The translations under genes were made by a program, and so were the position numbers. A stretch of DNA of 59,046 bases from Geobacillus zalihae NBRC 101842. GTDB lineage: Bacteria > Bacillota > Bacilli > Bacillales > Anoxybacillaceae. How positions within the stretch are numbered: the first letter of the stretch is position 1; every line of letters starts with the position of its first letter. Location: assembly GCF_001544135.1 (NCBI RefSeq), contig NZ_BCPV01000017.1, forward strand, positions 1 to 59,046. The letters are read 5' to 3'. Below the pieces are notes generated by a model. The model worked only from the letters and a program-made list of their open reading frames with translations, had not been told where the DNA came from and did not search any database. Shown in pieces: positions 32,978-42,467 of the stretch.

Positions 32978-33874
32978 CTATTCTTCAAGCAATGCCCGAA
33001 CATCTTCCACTGGAAGATCCACCAACTGAGCAATGTCTTTCTCCGTCATTCCTTTGCGCGCCATGTTGCGGATCAGTTGCTTCATTCCTTGTTTCATTCC
33101 TTGCTTGATCCCTTGTTCAATCCCGCGTTTCATTCCTTCTTCCAATCCCTCTTTCCTTCCCTTTTGCTCATAGGAAATGATCAGCTCCAACACTTTTTCT
33201 CTTTCTTTCGTTTCCATCGCCTTCACCTCTCTTTGCAGTTGTTGCTCTTCCTCCTCCGACAGCTTCACATACGTTTCAAAAAAGCCCAACAAGAGCCGCT
33301 GCCTCGCTTTATCCAGCTCCAATCTCGCCAACATGCGCAAACACTCTTTTTTCAACTCGACTTTCTCACTTTCAGTATACCCCATTTTGCCAAGGAGGGC
33401 AGCTGCGATCGGATTGTCATGCCGGATGTAGTCTCTCCAATGTTTCTTGCGCAGCTCTACGGGGAAAAAGCGAAACTGCAGCACGTCGCCAAAGGGAAAC
33501 TCGATTGAGAACACGGATGGTTCCTCGCGAAGGGCCTCATAGCTGAAGACGGCGATCGGAACGATGCGGGTGCGGTATTTTTCAAACAGACGGCTGAAAT
33601 AGATAAACATGCGCTCTGGAAACGATGGCTGCACGTAGCTTTGATTCTCCACATGAACGATGATCAGCCCATTTTCCCCTTTCAGCTTCGTCTCGACCAA
33701 TAGATCGACGCGGTATTTTTCACCTGCCGTGACATCGGTAAACAGTTCTTCGGACAGAAAAGACAAATGGCTGAAATCAATGTGTTCGTGCATGTCGGGG
33801 AAAAAGAGGAGAAGAAACTCTTCGAAGAACGTTTGAATCAGCTCTTTGAACAATCGGTCATGGTCAATGGCCAT
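32978..33874 (-). CDS. Rpn-family recombination-promoting nuclease (PD-(D/E)XK transposase-like)
   Basis: A 298-residue Rpn/YhgA-type protein. The N-terminal half is a PD-(D/E)XK nuclease domain: ELFTDVTAGEKYRVDLLVET supplies the Asp, and GLIIVHVENQSY supplies the Glu-x-Gln. The middle has LGKMGYTESEKVELKKECLR and related helices. The C-terminal part is low-complexity, with repeats of G-x-x-x-G (MKRGIEQGIKQGMKQGMKQ) and a short end MTEKDIAQLVDLPVEDVRAL typical of the family. Rpn proteins cleave DNA and promote RecA-independent recombination; some restrict phage. The ATG at 33874 follows GAGGTGAT. Confidence 0.85.
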   Translation of the reverse strand: MAIDHDRLFKELIQTFFEEFLLLFFPDMHEHIDFSHLSFLSEELFTDVTAGEKYRVDLLVETKLKGENGLIIVHVENQSYVQPSFPERMFIYFSRLFEKYRTRIVPIAVFSYEALREEPSVFSIEFPFGDVLQFRFFPVELRKKHWRDYIRHDNPIAAALLGKMGYTESEKVELKKECLRMLARLELDKARQRLLLGFFETYVKLSEEEEQQLQREVKAMETKEREKVLELIISYEQKGRKEGLEEGMKRGIEQGIKQGMKQGMKQLIRNMARKGMTEKDIAQLVDLPVEDVRALLEE

Positions 33875-34226
33875 TCGATCACCTCATTTTGAAACGTTAC
33901 ATGATAAACTGGTTCGTGAGCAGAAGAAAAAATCCTGCATAGAAAGTAAAAATTGGATCACTAGGAAAAATTTCTGTTTTGTATTGTATTGACTTCGCGT
34001 CATACAAGCATTGGCCTGCCAACACCACAAATGTCCCTGAACGGTTTGCTCTTGTCGAAAGAGCGGGGGTGCGCTAGTCTTGGACAATGCCTACCTGTGG
34101 TTGGAGGTCGGAAGCATCGATTCATCTCATGATTACGCTTTCGCAGAAGCTTTCGTGATGGGAGATGATCTTTTTCGCCGATGAGAAAGGAGCAACCCAT
34201 GTCTAAGACGGATAGAAAAAACAACG

Positions 34227-34256
34227 CTTGACAACCGTCCTGTCTTTCCGATACGA
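34227..34256 (+). promoter_or_regulatory. Promoter of the LacI-family regulator gene
   Basis: The -35 box TTGACA (34227-34232) and the -10 box TACGAT (34251-34256) are separated by 18 bases. The operator palindrome starts 6 bases downstream, as at the ABC operon. Confidence 0.7.
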
Positions 34257-34262
34257 TGGTGA

Positions 34263-34276
34263 TGTAATCGATTACA
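34263..34276. promoter_or_regulatory. LacI-type operator, copy 3 (autoregulatory)
   Basis: The palindrome TGTAATCGATTACA lies over the expected start point of the regulator gene, 21 bases before its ATG. Confidence 0.82.
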
Positions 34277-34297
34277 TAATCGAGAGGACTACGACCA

Positions 34298-35302
34298 ATG
34301 GCAAGCATAAAAGATGTGGCGAAGCGGGCGAACGTATCGACGGCGACCGTGTCGCGCGTGTTGCGCAACACGGGCAATGTCACCGAAGAGACAAGGCAGC
34401 GCGTGCTTGAAGCCATTGAAGCGCTGAACTACCAGCCGAACGTGCTCGGCCGGTATTTGCGGCGGATGGAGACCGAGACGGTGCTCGTCGTCGTGCCCGA
34501 TATTACGAACCCATTTTTCTCGAAAGTGCTGCGCGGCATTGAAGCGGTCGCCCTCAAGCACGGCTATCAAGTGCTGCTTGGCGATACGCAAAACGATGCC
34601 CGGCTTGAGGAGCAATATTTGAACGTATTGCCGCAGCGGCAAGTCGACGGGATGATTTTTTTGACCGCCCGCATCCGCAAAGAGCTGATGGAAGAGATGG
34701 CGCGCCAGTTTCCGATCGTCTTGGCGTGCGAGTATCTCGAAGGGACGGATATCCCGACCGTGTCCATTGACAATATCAGCAGCGCCCGCAAAGCGACAGA
34801 ACACTTGATCCGCCTCGGCCATCGCCGCATCGCCCACTTATCCGGGCCGATGGACGTCATTTTAAGCCGCGACCGGCTGCGCGGCTATTATCAAGCGTTG
34901 GCGCAGCACGAGATCGAAGTCGATGCGGCGCTCGTGCAGGAAGGTGATTTTACCTATGAGTCCGGATATCATTTGACGCTCAAGCTACTCGCCCTTGAGA
35001 AGCCGCCAACCGCGATTTTCGCCGCCAACGATGAGATGGCGATCGGGGCGGTTAAAGCCATTCGCCATCGCGGCGGGCGCGTTCCCGACGATGTCGCCGT
35101 TGTCGGATTTGACGACATTCACATGGCCTCGATTTTTGAACCGAGCCTTACAACCATCGCCCAGCCGATGTTTGAGATCGGCCAAAAAGCGATGGAGTTG
35201 CTGCTTCGGCTCATTGAAGGAATCGATGTCGAGCGGCGCCAGCTCGTTCTTCCCGACCGGCTTGTCATCCGCGATTCGTGTGGAGGCGGGCGCTCTGTCT
35301 GA
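34298..35302 (+). CDS. LacI-family transcriptional repressor of the sugar regulon
   Basis: A 334-residue repressor. Residues 3-22 form the helix-turn-helix [20 protein letters not shown], followed by the hinge helix [12 protein letters not shown]. The periplasmic-binding-protein-like effector domain includes [40 protein letters not shown], and [20 protein letters not shown]. Four identical palindromes mark its likely targets: its own promoter, the dehydrogenase operon directly downstream, and two sites before the ABC transporter 9 kb away. The inducer is probably the imported sugar or a derivative. The ribosome binding site (GAGAGG) is moderate. Confidence 0.9.
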   Translation: MASIKDVAKRANVSTATVSRVLRNTGNVTEETRQRVLEAIEALNYQPNVLGRYLRRMETETVLVVVPDITNPFFSKVLRGIEAVALKHGYQVLLGDTQNDARLEEQYLNVLPQRQVDGMIFLTARIRKELMEEMARQFPIVLACEYLEGTDIPTVSIDNISSARKATEHLIRLGHRRIAHLSGPMDVILSRDRLRGYYQALAQHEIEVDAALVQEGDFTYESGYHLTLKLLALEKPPTAIFAANDEMAIGAVKAIRHRGGRVPDDVAVVGFDDIHMASIFEPSLTTIAQPMFEIGQKAMELLLRLIEGIDVERRQLVLPDRLVIRDSCGGGRSV

Positions 35303-35361
35303 AGAACTGGACAGAGCGTCCCGTTCCGGTCCTGGGGGACGGGCGGATTTTCTGGCGATGA

Positions 35362-35375
35362 TGTAATCGATTACA
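35362..35375. promoter_or_regulatory. LacI-type operator, copy 4
   Basis: TGTAATCGATTACA lies 69 bases before the first dehydrogenase gene and 60 bases after the repressor gene. No clear -35/-10 pair is visible, so it may control read-through or a weak promoter. Confidence 0.78.
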
Positions 35376-35443
35376 TCAAGCAAATGATGGGGAAGCGATG
35401 GAATATGGAAGCCGCAAACATAAAACGCAAGGGGGAAAAGGAC

Positions 35444-36523
35444 ATGGGGAACACGATTCCAATCCGCCTCGGCTTGATTGGAGCTGGAGGGATTTCCAAT
35501 GAACACATCAAGGCGGCGCTAAACCTTTCCGAGCGCGTCGTCTTGCAGGCGATTTGCGACGTCAATGAACAAGCGGCCGCGGAGAAAGCGAAAACGTACG
35601 GCTTCCGTGAAGTGTATCGCGACTACAAGGAACTGCTCGCCTCACCAGATGTCGATGCCGTCATCATTACCGTGCCGAATTTTTTGCACGCCCAAGTGGC
35701 GGTCGACAGCTTGCGGGCCGGGAAACACGTGCTTTGCGAAAAGCCGATGGTGACGAAAGCGGAAGAGGCCGACGCCATCATCCGCGCCCGTGATGAGTCG
35801 GGAAAACAGTTTATGGTGTCGTTGAACAACCGCTTCCGCCAAGCGGCGCAATGGCTGCATGAGCGAATCCAATCCGGTGCGTTCGGCGAGATTTATTACG
35901 CGAAAACGGGCTGGGTGCGCCGCCGCGGCATTCCCGCATGGGGGGCATGGTTTTTTGACCGCGAGCGCTCCGGCGGCGGTCCGCTCATTGACTTGGGTGT
36001 CCATATGCTCGATGTGACCCTTTGGCTGCTCGGCAATCCGAACCCGGTTGCCGTGACGGGGAAAACGTACGCGAAGTTTGGCCCGCGTCGCCAAGGGGCA
36101 TGGCCGGGAACGACGTTTTCGCCTGATGCCGCCTATACGGTCGAAGATTTCGCCGCGGCGTTCATCCAGCTCGAAAACGACGCGACGGTGCTGCTGGAGA
36201 CGAGCTGGGCGTCGCACATTGAAGAAGAGCGGGCATATGTCGAATTTCTTGGCACGGAAGGCGGCGTGCGCTGGGAGTGGAACATCGCCGGCAACCGCCA
36301 AGAAGTGAAATGGTTCCGCAACGAACACGGCGTTCCGGCCGATGTCACGCTCCATTTTGAGGACCAGGGCGAACGGGTGGCGCTCCTTGACCACTTTGTC
36401 ACGAGCATCACGGAGGAGACGGCACCGCTTTGCACGGCGGAACAAGGGCTTATGATCGCTAAAGTGTTGGAAGCGATTTACGAGTCGTCCGAACAAGGGC
36501 GGCAAGTCCGCATTGAATGGTGA
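35444..36523 (+). CDS. Gfo/Idh/MocA-family sugar dehydrogenase
   Basis: A 359-residue NAD(P)-dependent oxidoreductase. The N-terminal Rossmann fold has LGLIGAGGISNEHIKAAL, and VLCEKPMVTKAEEAD holds the conserved EKP lysine. The C-terminal domain has GGGPLIDLGVHMLDVTLWLL, where Asp and His line the active site. Family members oxidise hydroxyls of sugars, inositols or glycosides, often to 3-keto sugars. The ATG at 35444 is chosen for the AAGGGGGAAAAGG site just upstream; an upstream frame to 35384 overlaps the regulatory region. It is first in an operon with ThuA, a second dehydrogenase and an isomerase, under LacI-type control. Confidence 0.88.
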   Translation: MGNTIPIRLGLIGAGGISNEHIKAALNLSERVVLQAICDVNEQAAAEKAKTYGFREVYRDYKELLASPDVDAVIITVPNFLHAQVAVDSLRAGKHVLCEKPMVTKAEEADAIIRARDESGKQFMVSLNNRFRQAAQWLHERIQSGAFGEIYYAKTGWVRRRGIPAWGAWFFDRERSGGGPLIDLGVHMLDVTLWLLGNPNPVAVTGKTYAKFGPRRQGAWPGTTFSPDAAYTVEDFAAAFIQLENDATVLLETSWASHIEEERAYVEFLGTEGGVRWEWNIAGNRQEVKWFRNEHGVPADVTLHFEDQGERVALLDHFVTSITEETAPLCTAEQGLMIAKVLEAIYESSEQGRQVRIEW

Positions 36524-36616
36524 GAAGCGGTGCTGGCTTCCCGCGAGCTGTGAACCAAAAACAAGCCGTCCTTGCCTTTATGAACGCAATCCGAAAAAAA
36601 CAAGGGGGATCCATGA

Positions 36617-37366
36617 ATGACTACACCCATCCGCGTCGTCGTCTGGAACGAATTTCGCCATGAAAAGAAAAATGAACAAGTAAGAGCGATTTATCCGGAA
36701 GGCATGCATACTGTCATCGCGCGCTACCTGGCTGAAGCGGGATTTGACGCCGCGACCGCTGTCTTGGACGAACCGGAGCACGGCTTGACCGACGAGGTGC
36801 TCGACCGGTGCGACGTCCTCGTCTGGTGGGGGCATATCGCCCATGACGAAGTGAAAGATGAGGTGGTCGAACGCGTCCACCGCCGCGTGCTCGAAGGAAT
36901 GGGGCTCATCGTCCTTCATTCCGGCCATTTCTCGAAAATTTTCAAAACGCTGATGGGGACGACATGCAATTTGAAATGGCGCGAAGCGGATGAAAAAGAG
37001 CGTCTCTGGGTCGTCGCCCCGGGCCATCCGATTGTGGAAGGAATCGGACCGTACATCGAGCTTGAGCAGGAAGAAATGTACGGCGAGTTTTTCGACATCC
37101 CAGAGCCGGACGAAACGATTTTCATCAGCTGGTTTGAAGGCGGGGAAGTGTTCCGCAGCGGCTGCACGTTCACGCGCGGGAAAGGGAAAATTTTCTACTT
37201 CCGCCCCGGCCATGAAACGTATCCGACGTACCATCACCCGGATGTGCTGAAAGTGATCGCCAACGCCGTCCGCTGGGCCGCGCCGGTCAACCGCGGGGAA
37301 ATCGTTTTCGGCAACGTCAAGCCGCTTGAGCCGATCAAAGCGAAACAAGGAGGGGTGACGCAGTGA
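36617..37366 (+). CDS. ThuA-family trehalose/glycoside utilisation protein
   Basis: A 249-residue ThuA-like protein with a class I glutamine amidotransferase-like fold. It starts [17 protein letters not shown] and has [40 protein letters not shown] and [20 protein letters not shown]. In rhizobia, thuA acts with thuB (a Gfo/Idh/MocA dehydrogenase) in trehalose and related disaccharide catabolism through 3-keto sugars; the exact reaction is still uncertain. The ATG at 36617 is used rather than one 4 bases earlier in another frame, since AAGGGGG is 8 bases away. The stop overlaps the next gene by 4 bases (GTGA). Confidence 0.85.
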   Translation: MTTPIRVVVWNEFRHEKKNEQVRAIYPEGMHTVIARYLAEAGFDAATAVLDEPEHGLTDEVLDRCDVLVWWGHIAHDEVKDEVVERVHRRVLEGMGLIVLHSGHFSKIFKTLMGTTCNLKWREADEKERLWVVAPGHPIVEGIGPYIELEQEEMYGEFFDIPEPDETIFISWFEGGEVFRSGCTFTRGKGKIFYFRPGHETYPTYHHPDVLKVIANAVRWAAPVNRGEIVFGNVKPLEPIKAKQGGVTQ

Positions 37367-38517
37367 AACCGATCAACGTCGGTATTATCGGCACCGGCTT
37401 TTCCGCTTCTTCCCATATTGAGGCGCTCCGCCGCCTGCCGTTTGTGAACATCGTCGCCATCGCCTCAAGCAGCCAAGAAAAAGCAGAGGAAGCCGCGCGC
37501 CGATTCGGGATTCCGAAAGCGTACGGCGACTACCGCGCTTTAATTGACGACCCGGACGTCGAAGCCGTGCACAACTGCACGCGCAACGTCCTCCATTTCC
37601 CGATCAACAAGGCCGCGCTCGAGGCAGGGAAACATTTGTTGTCGGAGAAGCCGCTCGCCATGGACAGCGAACAGTCGGCGGAATTAAAGCGGCTCGCTGC
37701 ACAAAGCGAAAGCCTGAGCGCGGTCTGCTTCAACTACCGCCACTACCCGCTCGTTGTCGAGGCGAAAGAGCGGCTCGCCCGTGAGGCGAAGCGCGTTCAT
37801 TTCGTGTACGGCGGCTATGTGCAAGACTGGCTCTTGTATGACACGGACTACAACTGGCGGCTCGACCCGGCGCAAAACGGCCCGTCGCGCGCCATCGCCG
37901 ACATCGGTTCGCACTGGTGCGACACGGTGCAATACGTGCTCGGCAAGAAAATCGTCGAAGTGTTCGCCGACTTGCGCACTGTCCATCCGGTCCGCTACAA
38001 GCCGAAGCAGGAAGGGAGCACGTTTGCATCCGGGCATGCTCAAGACGCCGAGCCCGTCCAGATTGACACGGAAGACGGCGGTAGCGTGCTCGTCCATTTT
38101 GACGACGGCACCCACGGGGCGTTTACGATTTCGCAAGTGAGCGCCGGCCGGAAAAACCGACTCTATTTTGAAATCGCCGCCGATGAGATGACGCTCGCCT
38201 GGGACCAAGAGCACCCGAACCGCCTCTGGGTCGGGCGCCGCAACGGCCCGAACGAAGAAATCGTCCGCGACCCAGCGCTCTTGTCGCCGCAAGCCGCTGC
38301 TTACGCCCATTATCCAGGCGGCCATGAAGAAGGCTGGCCGGACGGGCTGAAAAATTTGTTTCGTGATTTTTACAGCGCCATCATCCGGAAACAACGCGGC
38401 GAGGCGCTCGGGGAACTGCCGTTTGCGACGATCGCCGACGGCCATCATACGATGAGGATCGTCGACGCCATTTTGGAAAGCCATCGCACCAAACGGTGGG
38501 TGCGGGTGGCGGAATAA
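37363..38517 (+). CDS. Gfo/Idh/MocA-family sugar dehydrogenase (ThuB-like)
   Basis: A 384-residue second dehydrogenase of the family. The dinucleotide-binding motif is [20 protein letters not shown], the EKP motif is [15 protein letters not shown], and the catalytic domain has [20 protein letters not shown] with conserved Asp and His. It begins at a GTG overlapping the thuA-like stop, so the two proteins are probably made in equal amounts and may act in sequence or as a complex. The combination ThuA plus a Gfo/Idh/MocA enzyme resembles rhizobial thuAB. The substrate is inferred to be a glycoside or disaccharide. Confidence 0.86.
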   Translation: MKPINVGIIGTGFSASSHIEALRRLPFVNIVAIASSSQEKAEEAARRFGIPKAYGDYRALIDDPDVEAVHNCTRNVLHFPINKAALEAGKHLLSEKPLAMDSEQSAELKRLAAQSESLSAVCFNYRHYPLVVEAKERLAREAKRVHFVYGGYVQDWLLYDTDYNWRLDPAQNGPSRAIADIGSHWCDTVQYVLGKKIVEVFADLRTVHPVRYKPKQEGSTFASGHAQDAEPVQIDTEDGGSVLVHFDDGTHGAFTISQVSAGRKNRLYFEIAADEMTLAWDQEHPNRLWVGRRNGPNEEIVRDPALLSPQAAAYAHYPGGHEEGWPDGLKNLFRDFYSAIIRKQRGEALGELPFATIADGHHTMRIVDAILESHRTKRWVRVAE

Positions 38518-38620
38518 GCGTGGGAGTTCGTTCGATCCGCTCATCCGACGAGAAGCAACAACAGCGCGGCGCGGCGGCCGTCCGGCCGTTGCGCGCCGTC
38601 AAAAGGGGGAGAATGACAAA

Positions 38621-39592
38621 ATGAAAGTAGGCGTATTCACCGTCTTGTATCAACAGCTGCCGTTTGAGGAGATGCTGGACAAAGTCGCCGCCATGGGCAT
38701 CGAAGCCGTTGAGCTTGGCACCGGAAATTACCCGGGCAACGCCCATTGCGATCCTGACGCGCTGTTGGACCAACCGGAAAACATCAAAGCGTTGAAAAAA
38801 GCCGTCGCCGACCGCGGCCTTGTGATCAGCGCGTTAAGCTGCCACGGCAACCCGCTTCATCCGGACAAAGCGTTCGCGAAACAGTCACATGACACGTGGA
38901 GGAAAACGGTCAGGCTCGCCGAGCAGCTCGAAGTCCCGGTCATCAACGCCTTCTCCGGCTGCCCGGGCGACCATCCCGGCGCCAAATACCCGAACTGGGT
39001 CACATGCTCCTGGCCGCCGGATTACTTGGAAATTTTAAAATGGCAATGGGAAGAAGTCGTCATCCCGTACTGGCGCGAAGAAGCCGCGTTCGCCAAAGCG
39101 CACGGCATCACGCAAATCGCTTTTGAAATGCATCCGGGCTTTGTCGTCTACAACCCGGAAACGCTCCTCAAACTGCGCGAACATGTCGGCGACGCGATCG
39201 GCGCCAACTTCGACCCGAGCCACCTGCTTTGGCAAGGGATCGACCCGGTTGAGGCGATCAAGCTGCTCGGCCGCGAAAAAGCGATTTTCCATGTGCATGC
39301 GAAAGACACGTACCTAGACGAAACGAACATCCGCAAAAACGGCGTGCTCGACACGAAACATTACAGCCAAATCCTCGACCGCTCGTGGGTGTTCCGTACC
39401 GTCGGCTACGGGCAAAGCGAAAAAATGTGGCGCGACATCGTCAGCGCCCTGCGCGCCGTCGGCTACGACTACGTGCTGTCGATCGAGCATGAAGACATGC
39501 TCGCTTCGATCGATGAAGGGCTGTCCAAAGCCGTCGCGCTTTTGAAAAAGGTGCTGTTCAAAGAAGAACTGCCCGAGATGTGGTGGGCGTAA
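38621..39592 (+). CDS. Sugar phosphate isomerase/epimerase-like TIM-barrel protein
   Basis: A 323-residue xylose-isomerase-like TIM barrel (AP endonuclease 2 family). Probable divalent-metal ligands are Glu in ITQIAFEMHPGF, Asp and His in IGANFDPSHLLWQG, His in IFHVHAKDTYLD and Glu in YVLSIEHEDM. Relatives include inosose isomerases, D-psicose/tagatose 3-epimerases and recently described lyases acting on 3-keto-glycosides. Next to two Gfo/Idh/MocA dehydrogenases and ThuA, a step on a keto-sugar intermediate is the best guess. A GC-rich stem-loop lies in the 103-base gap before it. The start ATG follows AAAGGGGGAG; a terminator follows. Confidence 0.85.
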   Translation: MKVGVFTVLYQQLPFEEMLDKVAAMGIEAVELGTGNYPGNAHCDPDALLDQPENIKALKKAVADRGLVISALSCHGNPLHPDKAFAKQSHDTWRKTVRLAEQLEVPVINAFSGCPGDHPGAKYPNWVTCSWPPDYLEILKWQWEEVVIPYWREEAAFAKAHGITQIAFEMHPGFVVYNPETLLKLREHVGDAIGANFDPSHLLWQGIDPVEAIKLLGREKAIFHVHAKDTYLDETNIRKNGVLDTKHYSQILDRSWVFRTVGYGQSEKMWRDIVSALRAVGYDYVLSIEHEDMLASIDEGLSKAVALLKKVLFKEELPEMWWA

Positions 39593-39598
39593 AAAGAA

Positions 39599-39628
39599 GG
39601 CGGCAAGGGAAAATGATCCCTTGCCGCC
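39599..39628 (+). terminator. Terminator-like hairpin after the sugar-catabolic operon
   Basis: A perfect 12-bp stem GGCGGCAAGGGA / TCCCTTGCCGCC with a 6-base loop lies 6 bases past the stop. The T-tract is poor, and the hairpin also faces the convergent gene at 39689. Confidence 0.65.
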
Positions 39629-39688
39629 CGCCGTTTCAGCGTAAGCGCGAAAAAGACCCTCCAACGCCTGCCAAGAGGCGCACCTGCT

Positions 39689-40021
39689 TTAGACCACTTG
39701 CGCCGTCTCGCGGCCAACGCGCCCTTTCATGAACAGCAGCCGGTGCCCGTCCACCGTCAAATCGATCATCGCGCCATCCAACACATCATCGCCTGACTTT
39801 TTTCCGTTTGCCTGCAAGTACGCGACCCGGTACCACTTGCGCCCGTACTCAAAATACATGTACCGCCCGCGCCGGAAATCGATCCAAAACTTCACCCGCT
39901 CACCGTTTACGCTCTTCCACACATACCCCCACGCCCGGTCTTGGCGGATCGGCGCCATTTTTGGACGCGCGGAATTGATGGCTTCATAATACAGGCGGTG
40001 TTTGATGTCAAACAGCACCAT
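39689..40021 (-). CDS. Hypothetical protein, 110 residues
   Basis: I do not recognise this protein. It is basic and aromatic, with no signal peptide or membrane helix: WGYVWKSVNGERVKFWIDFR and RYMYFEYGRKWYRVAYLQAN suggest a small beta-rich fold, followed by AMIDLTVDGHRLLFMKGRVG. The ATG at 40021 follows AAAGGAGG, which supports real translation. It converges with the sugar-catabolic operon and lies downstream of a membrane-protein gene on the same strand. Confidence 0.65.
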   Translation of the reverse strand: MVLFDIKHRLYYEAINSARPKMAPIRQDRAWGYVWKSVNGERVKFWIDFRRGRYMYFEYGRKWYRVAYLQANGKKSGDDVLDGAMIDLTVDGHRLLFMKGRVGRETAQVV

Positions 40022-40090
40022 CCCGTTTGCCTCCTTTTGGACATGATACTATATGTATAGCGCCAAACGGGCAAAAATAGACATGCTGGC

Positions 40091-40549
40091 TCACTCATTT
40101 CGTCTCAGCATTCGCCCAGCGAGCAACCGAACGGCCAACGTCAACAGAAACATTGTAACGAGTGAGTATTCCCACTTCCAACCATGATATTCGATCAAAT
40201 CCGTATGCCGTTCAAAGACAACCTCAAGGGCTGTCAGCACCGCCGCATACCCCGCGCATTGCGCCGCCACACCCGGCCAGCGCGCTCGGCGCGAGGTGGC
40301 ATAGACGTACACACTGACAACCGGATAGAGAAGATATTCAAAAATGACGCTGTTATTTATATAAGAAGCAAAAAAACGGACCGGATACTCGAGCAGCCCG
40401 GCCCCCGCCACGATCGAACCGAAAAAACTCGCCGCATATGCATTCAGCAAAAACGACACCCATACATCCCTCGCTAGCAAAATGAGGAAACTCAACAACA
40501 AAAGCCCCACCCCGACCGCAACAAGCGCCCAAAGAATCCATTGTTCCAT
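40091..40549 (-). CDS. CBO0543-family integral membrane protein
   Basis: A 152-residue membrane protein with four hydrophobic helices: WILWALVAVGVGLLLLSFLI, SFLLNAYAASFFGSIVAGAG, a third at NSVIFEYLLYPVVSVYVYAT, and a fourth near the end. It fits the CBO0543 family of unknown function, common in bacilli and often multicopy. A truncated, partly identical copy lies at 52024-52230, and both share a near-identical upstream stretch. The start ATG follows GGGGGC. No enzymatic motif is visible. Confidence 0.75.
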   Translation of the reverse strand: MEQWILWALVAVGVGLLLLSFLILLARDVWVSFLLNAYAASFFGSIVAGAGLLEYPVRFFASYINNSVIFEYLLYPVVSVYVYATSRRARWPGVAAQCAGYAAVLTALEVVFERHTDLIEYHGWKWEYSLVTMFLLTLAVRLLAGRMLRRNE

Positions 40550-40564
40550 GATCGCCCCCTGGAT

Positions 40565-40722
40565 GCGAATGATGTCGATTTTTCTTTAGTATGGGATGAG
40601 GGAGGGGGGAGTATGTGAAATTTTTGGTGTTTTCATTTTGCAACAGGCAATAGGCCTTAGAAGTGATGGTCTTATGTATGTTCTGTCCTATGAAAAAAAG
40701 TGGAATTTTGTAAAATAGTAGG
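40565..40722 (-). repeat. Upstream conserved element of the CBO0543 gene, copy 1
   Basis: This 158-base stretch before the gene (minus strand) matches 52245-52402 at equal length, with 58 consecutive identical bases (40605-40662 versus 52285-52342), including CAACAGGCAATAGGCCTTAG. The identity exceeds that of parts of the coding region, suggesting a promoter, RNA element or recent exchange. Confidence 0.75.
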
Positions 40723-40818
40723 CTCTTCACCACAAAATGTACTTGACAATCAGGTTGTTTTCTGATCAAGGGTACAAAAAATGCGAAATTTCCTGTATGG
40801 TAAAGGTGACCAAACCAT

Positions 40819-42005
40819 TATAAATGCACCTTGAAAAGTTAACCTTTGCATCACGCTGCACACCCCAAGCGTCGAAGCACCTCTTCCGGTTGTTGATCTA
40901 TATATTCCATAAACCGGGCAATGGCTTGGTCAATATCCATTTGATCTTTGTGAAACACATTGGCAATGACCGCATCCTTGAGCCATTTCCACAAGCGTTC
41001 GATGGGATTCAGCTGTGGGGAATAAGGAGGTAAAAAGATCAAGTGAAACGATTCCCCTTCTTGGCGCAAGAAATCTCTCACCATTTTGGCATGGTGGATG
41101 CGGGCATTGTCGAGCACGAGCACGATCAGCTGGTCTGGATAACGGCTCTTCAAGATCTTTAAAAAATCCAAAAACGTCGTCGCATTCGCAGCGACTGCTC
41201 GATGAAGAACGGTGTCCCCATTGAGCACATTCACCGCCCCAAATACCGAAACGTGGGCATGATGGCCGTACGTGGGCACTTGTTTTTGCCGGCCTGCCTC
41301 CGACCAAGTGGCCCGCAGGATTTGATAAGACCGGACATGAGTTTCATCGGCATATAAAAGAATCGTATCGGGAGTGATCAGTTTTTTTTAATGAGATCCA
41401 TTTGTTTTTCAAACGCCTGCTGTTGTTCGGCATCGCCTTTGGCCAGGGTATAGGTGGGACGAGTCCAAGACAATCTCATTCGATGTAAAAGTTTGCGAAT
41501 TCCTTCCCGGGACATGTCCACCTCGTAGTGTTCGCGGATATAAGACTGAAGAATCCGCGTATTCCAAGAAGAAGCGATGTCCCAACCGAGTTCGGCCGGG
41601 GTGTGGGTCAAGATCGTCTGTTTCAGTTCCTGTTGCTGTTCCAGTGTCAAAAACGGCTCCCGGCCCGGCGGATATTTCCGATCGAGTAGGAGATCGAGCC
41701 CTCCTTCGTTGAATAAGGAGACATAAAATGCGACGCTTTGGCGGCACAGGTTGAGCATGGAAGCGACGTCTTTCCCCAGATACCCTTCCATGACGAGGCG
41801 AACGGCCATGACGCGTTGACGCAGGGAAATGTTTTTGATTTTTTTCTCTTCCTTTCGAAGGGTTCGTGGCGTCCATCCATGGTCATTGGTGATTTTCAAT
41901 CGTTTCATTCCGTTTCCGCTCTTTTTCTTCGTGAAGTACCTAGGAGCAGTATAACCGGGGTGGAAGCCACTTATACGGACGTTAATGTTTCAATGTGCAT
42001 CTATA
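40819..42005 (-). mobile_element. IS630-family insertion sequence
   Basis: A 1.19-kb element on the minus strand has terminal repeats TATAAATGCACC-TTGAAAA-GTTAAC (left) and TATAGATGCAC-ATTGAAAC-ATTAAC (right, reversed), about 20 of 25 bases matching. TA dinucleotides flank both ends, as expected for IS630/Tc1-type targeting of TA. The transposase frame looks complete. Confidence 0.85.
40851..41908 (-). CDS. IS630-family transposase (two frames joined by -1 frameshift)
   Basis: The first frame (41908-41378, 176 codons) is the DNA-binding half with winged helix-turn-helix motifs: LRQRVMAVRLVMEGYLGKDV and LSREGIRKLLHRM-like helices near SREGIRKLLHRMRLSWTRP. It runs into an A8 run at 41389-41382 and stops. 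A -1 slip there continues as KLITPDTILLYADETHVRSY into the catalytic half ending at 40851. The DDE residues are in LLYADETHV, VLVLDNARIHHAK and PPYSPQLNPIERLWKWLK. Frameshifting at an A-run is common in IS630 elements of bacilli, so the element may be active. The catalytic half has no good start codon of its own. Confidence 0.82.
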
Positions 42006-42467
42006 TAGTTTGCAACACAAAGATGGTTGGTAATTTATAGGGAGGAGAAGGAGAGATCGGCGGTAGCTACCATCATGAAAAATCAAGAAGATTTTTATGT
42101 AATATTTTATTACATTAAATGTTATAAAAAATCTAAATTTTCTATTGACAAAAATAATATAATCAAATTAATATGTATTTAGGTTATAAAAAATCACATG
42201 AATGAATATACGAAATATTTTAATTCATTATTATGTAATAAAATATAACAATTGAAATGTAAAAGATACTTAAAATATTGTTGGATTTTTGAATTTTTTA
42301 CATATACCTTTCTTTTTTCTAGTTGTCTAAATACTAGTCGTACGCTTGAAACTGAAAAAGTAGTTGCTAAAAGGGGGTGATGCCGGGGAAGAGTGTAAGA
42401 AATGAACTTAAAGTAGCCTTGGTTTTCTGTGTATGCATTAATAATAACTAACTTGTTGAGGGGATGT

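Noticed and set aside
34000-34416. Minus-strand open frame of 138 codons upstream of and over the LacI gene.
   Set aside because: It crosses the promoter, the operator and the start of the lacI-type gene; composition and lack of motifs indicate a chance frame.
40353-40769. Minus-strand open frame of 138 codons covering the conserved upstream element of the CBO0543 gene, with a homologous frame at 52024-52692.
   Set aside because: Peptide similarity simply mirrors DNA identity; the frame overlaps the membrane-protein gene in another phase and has no ribosome binding site.
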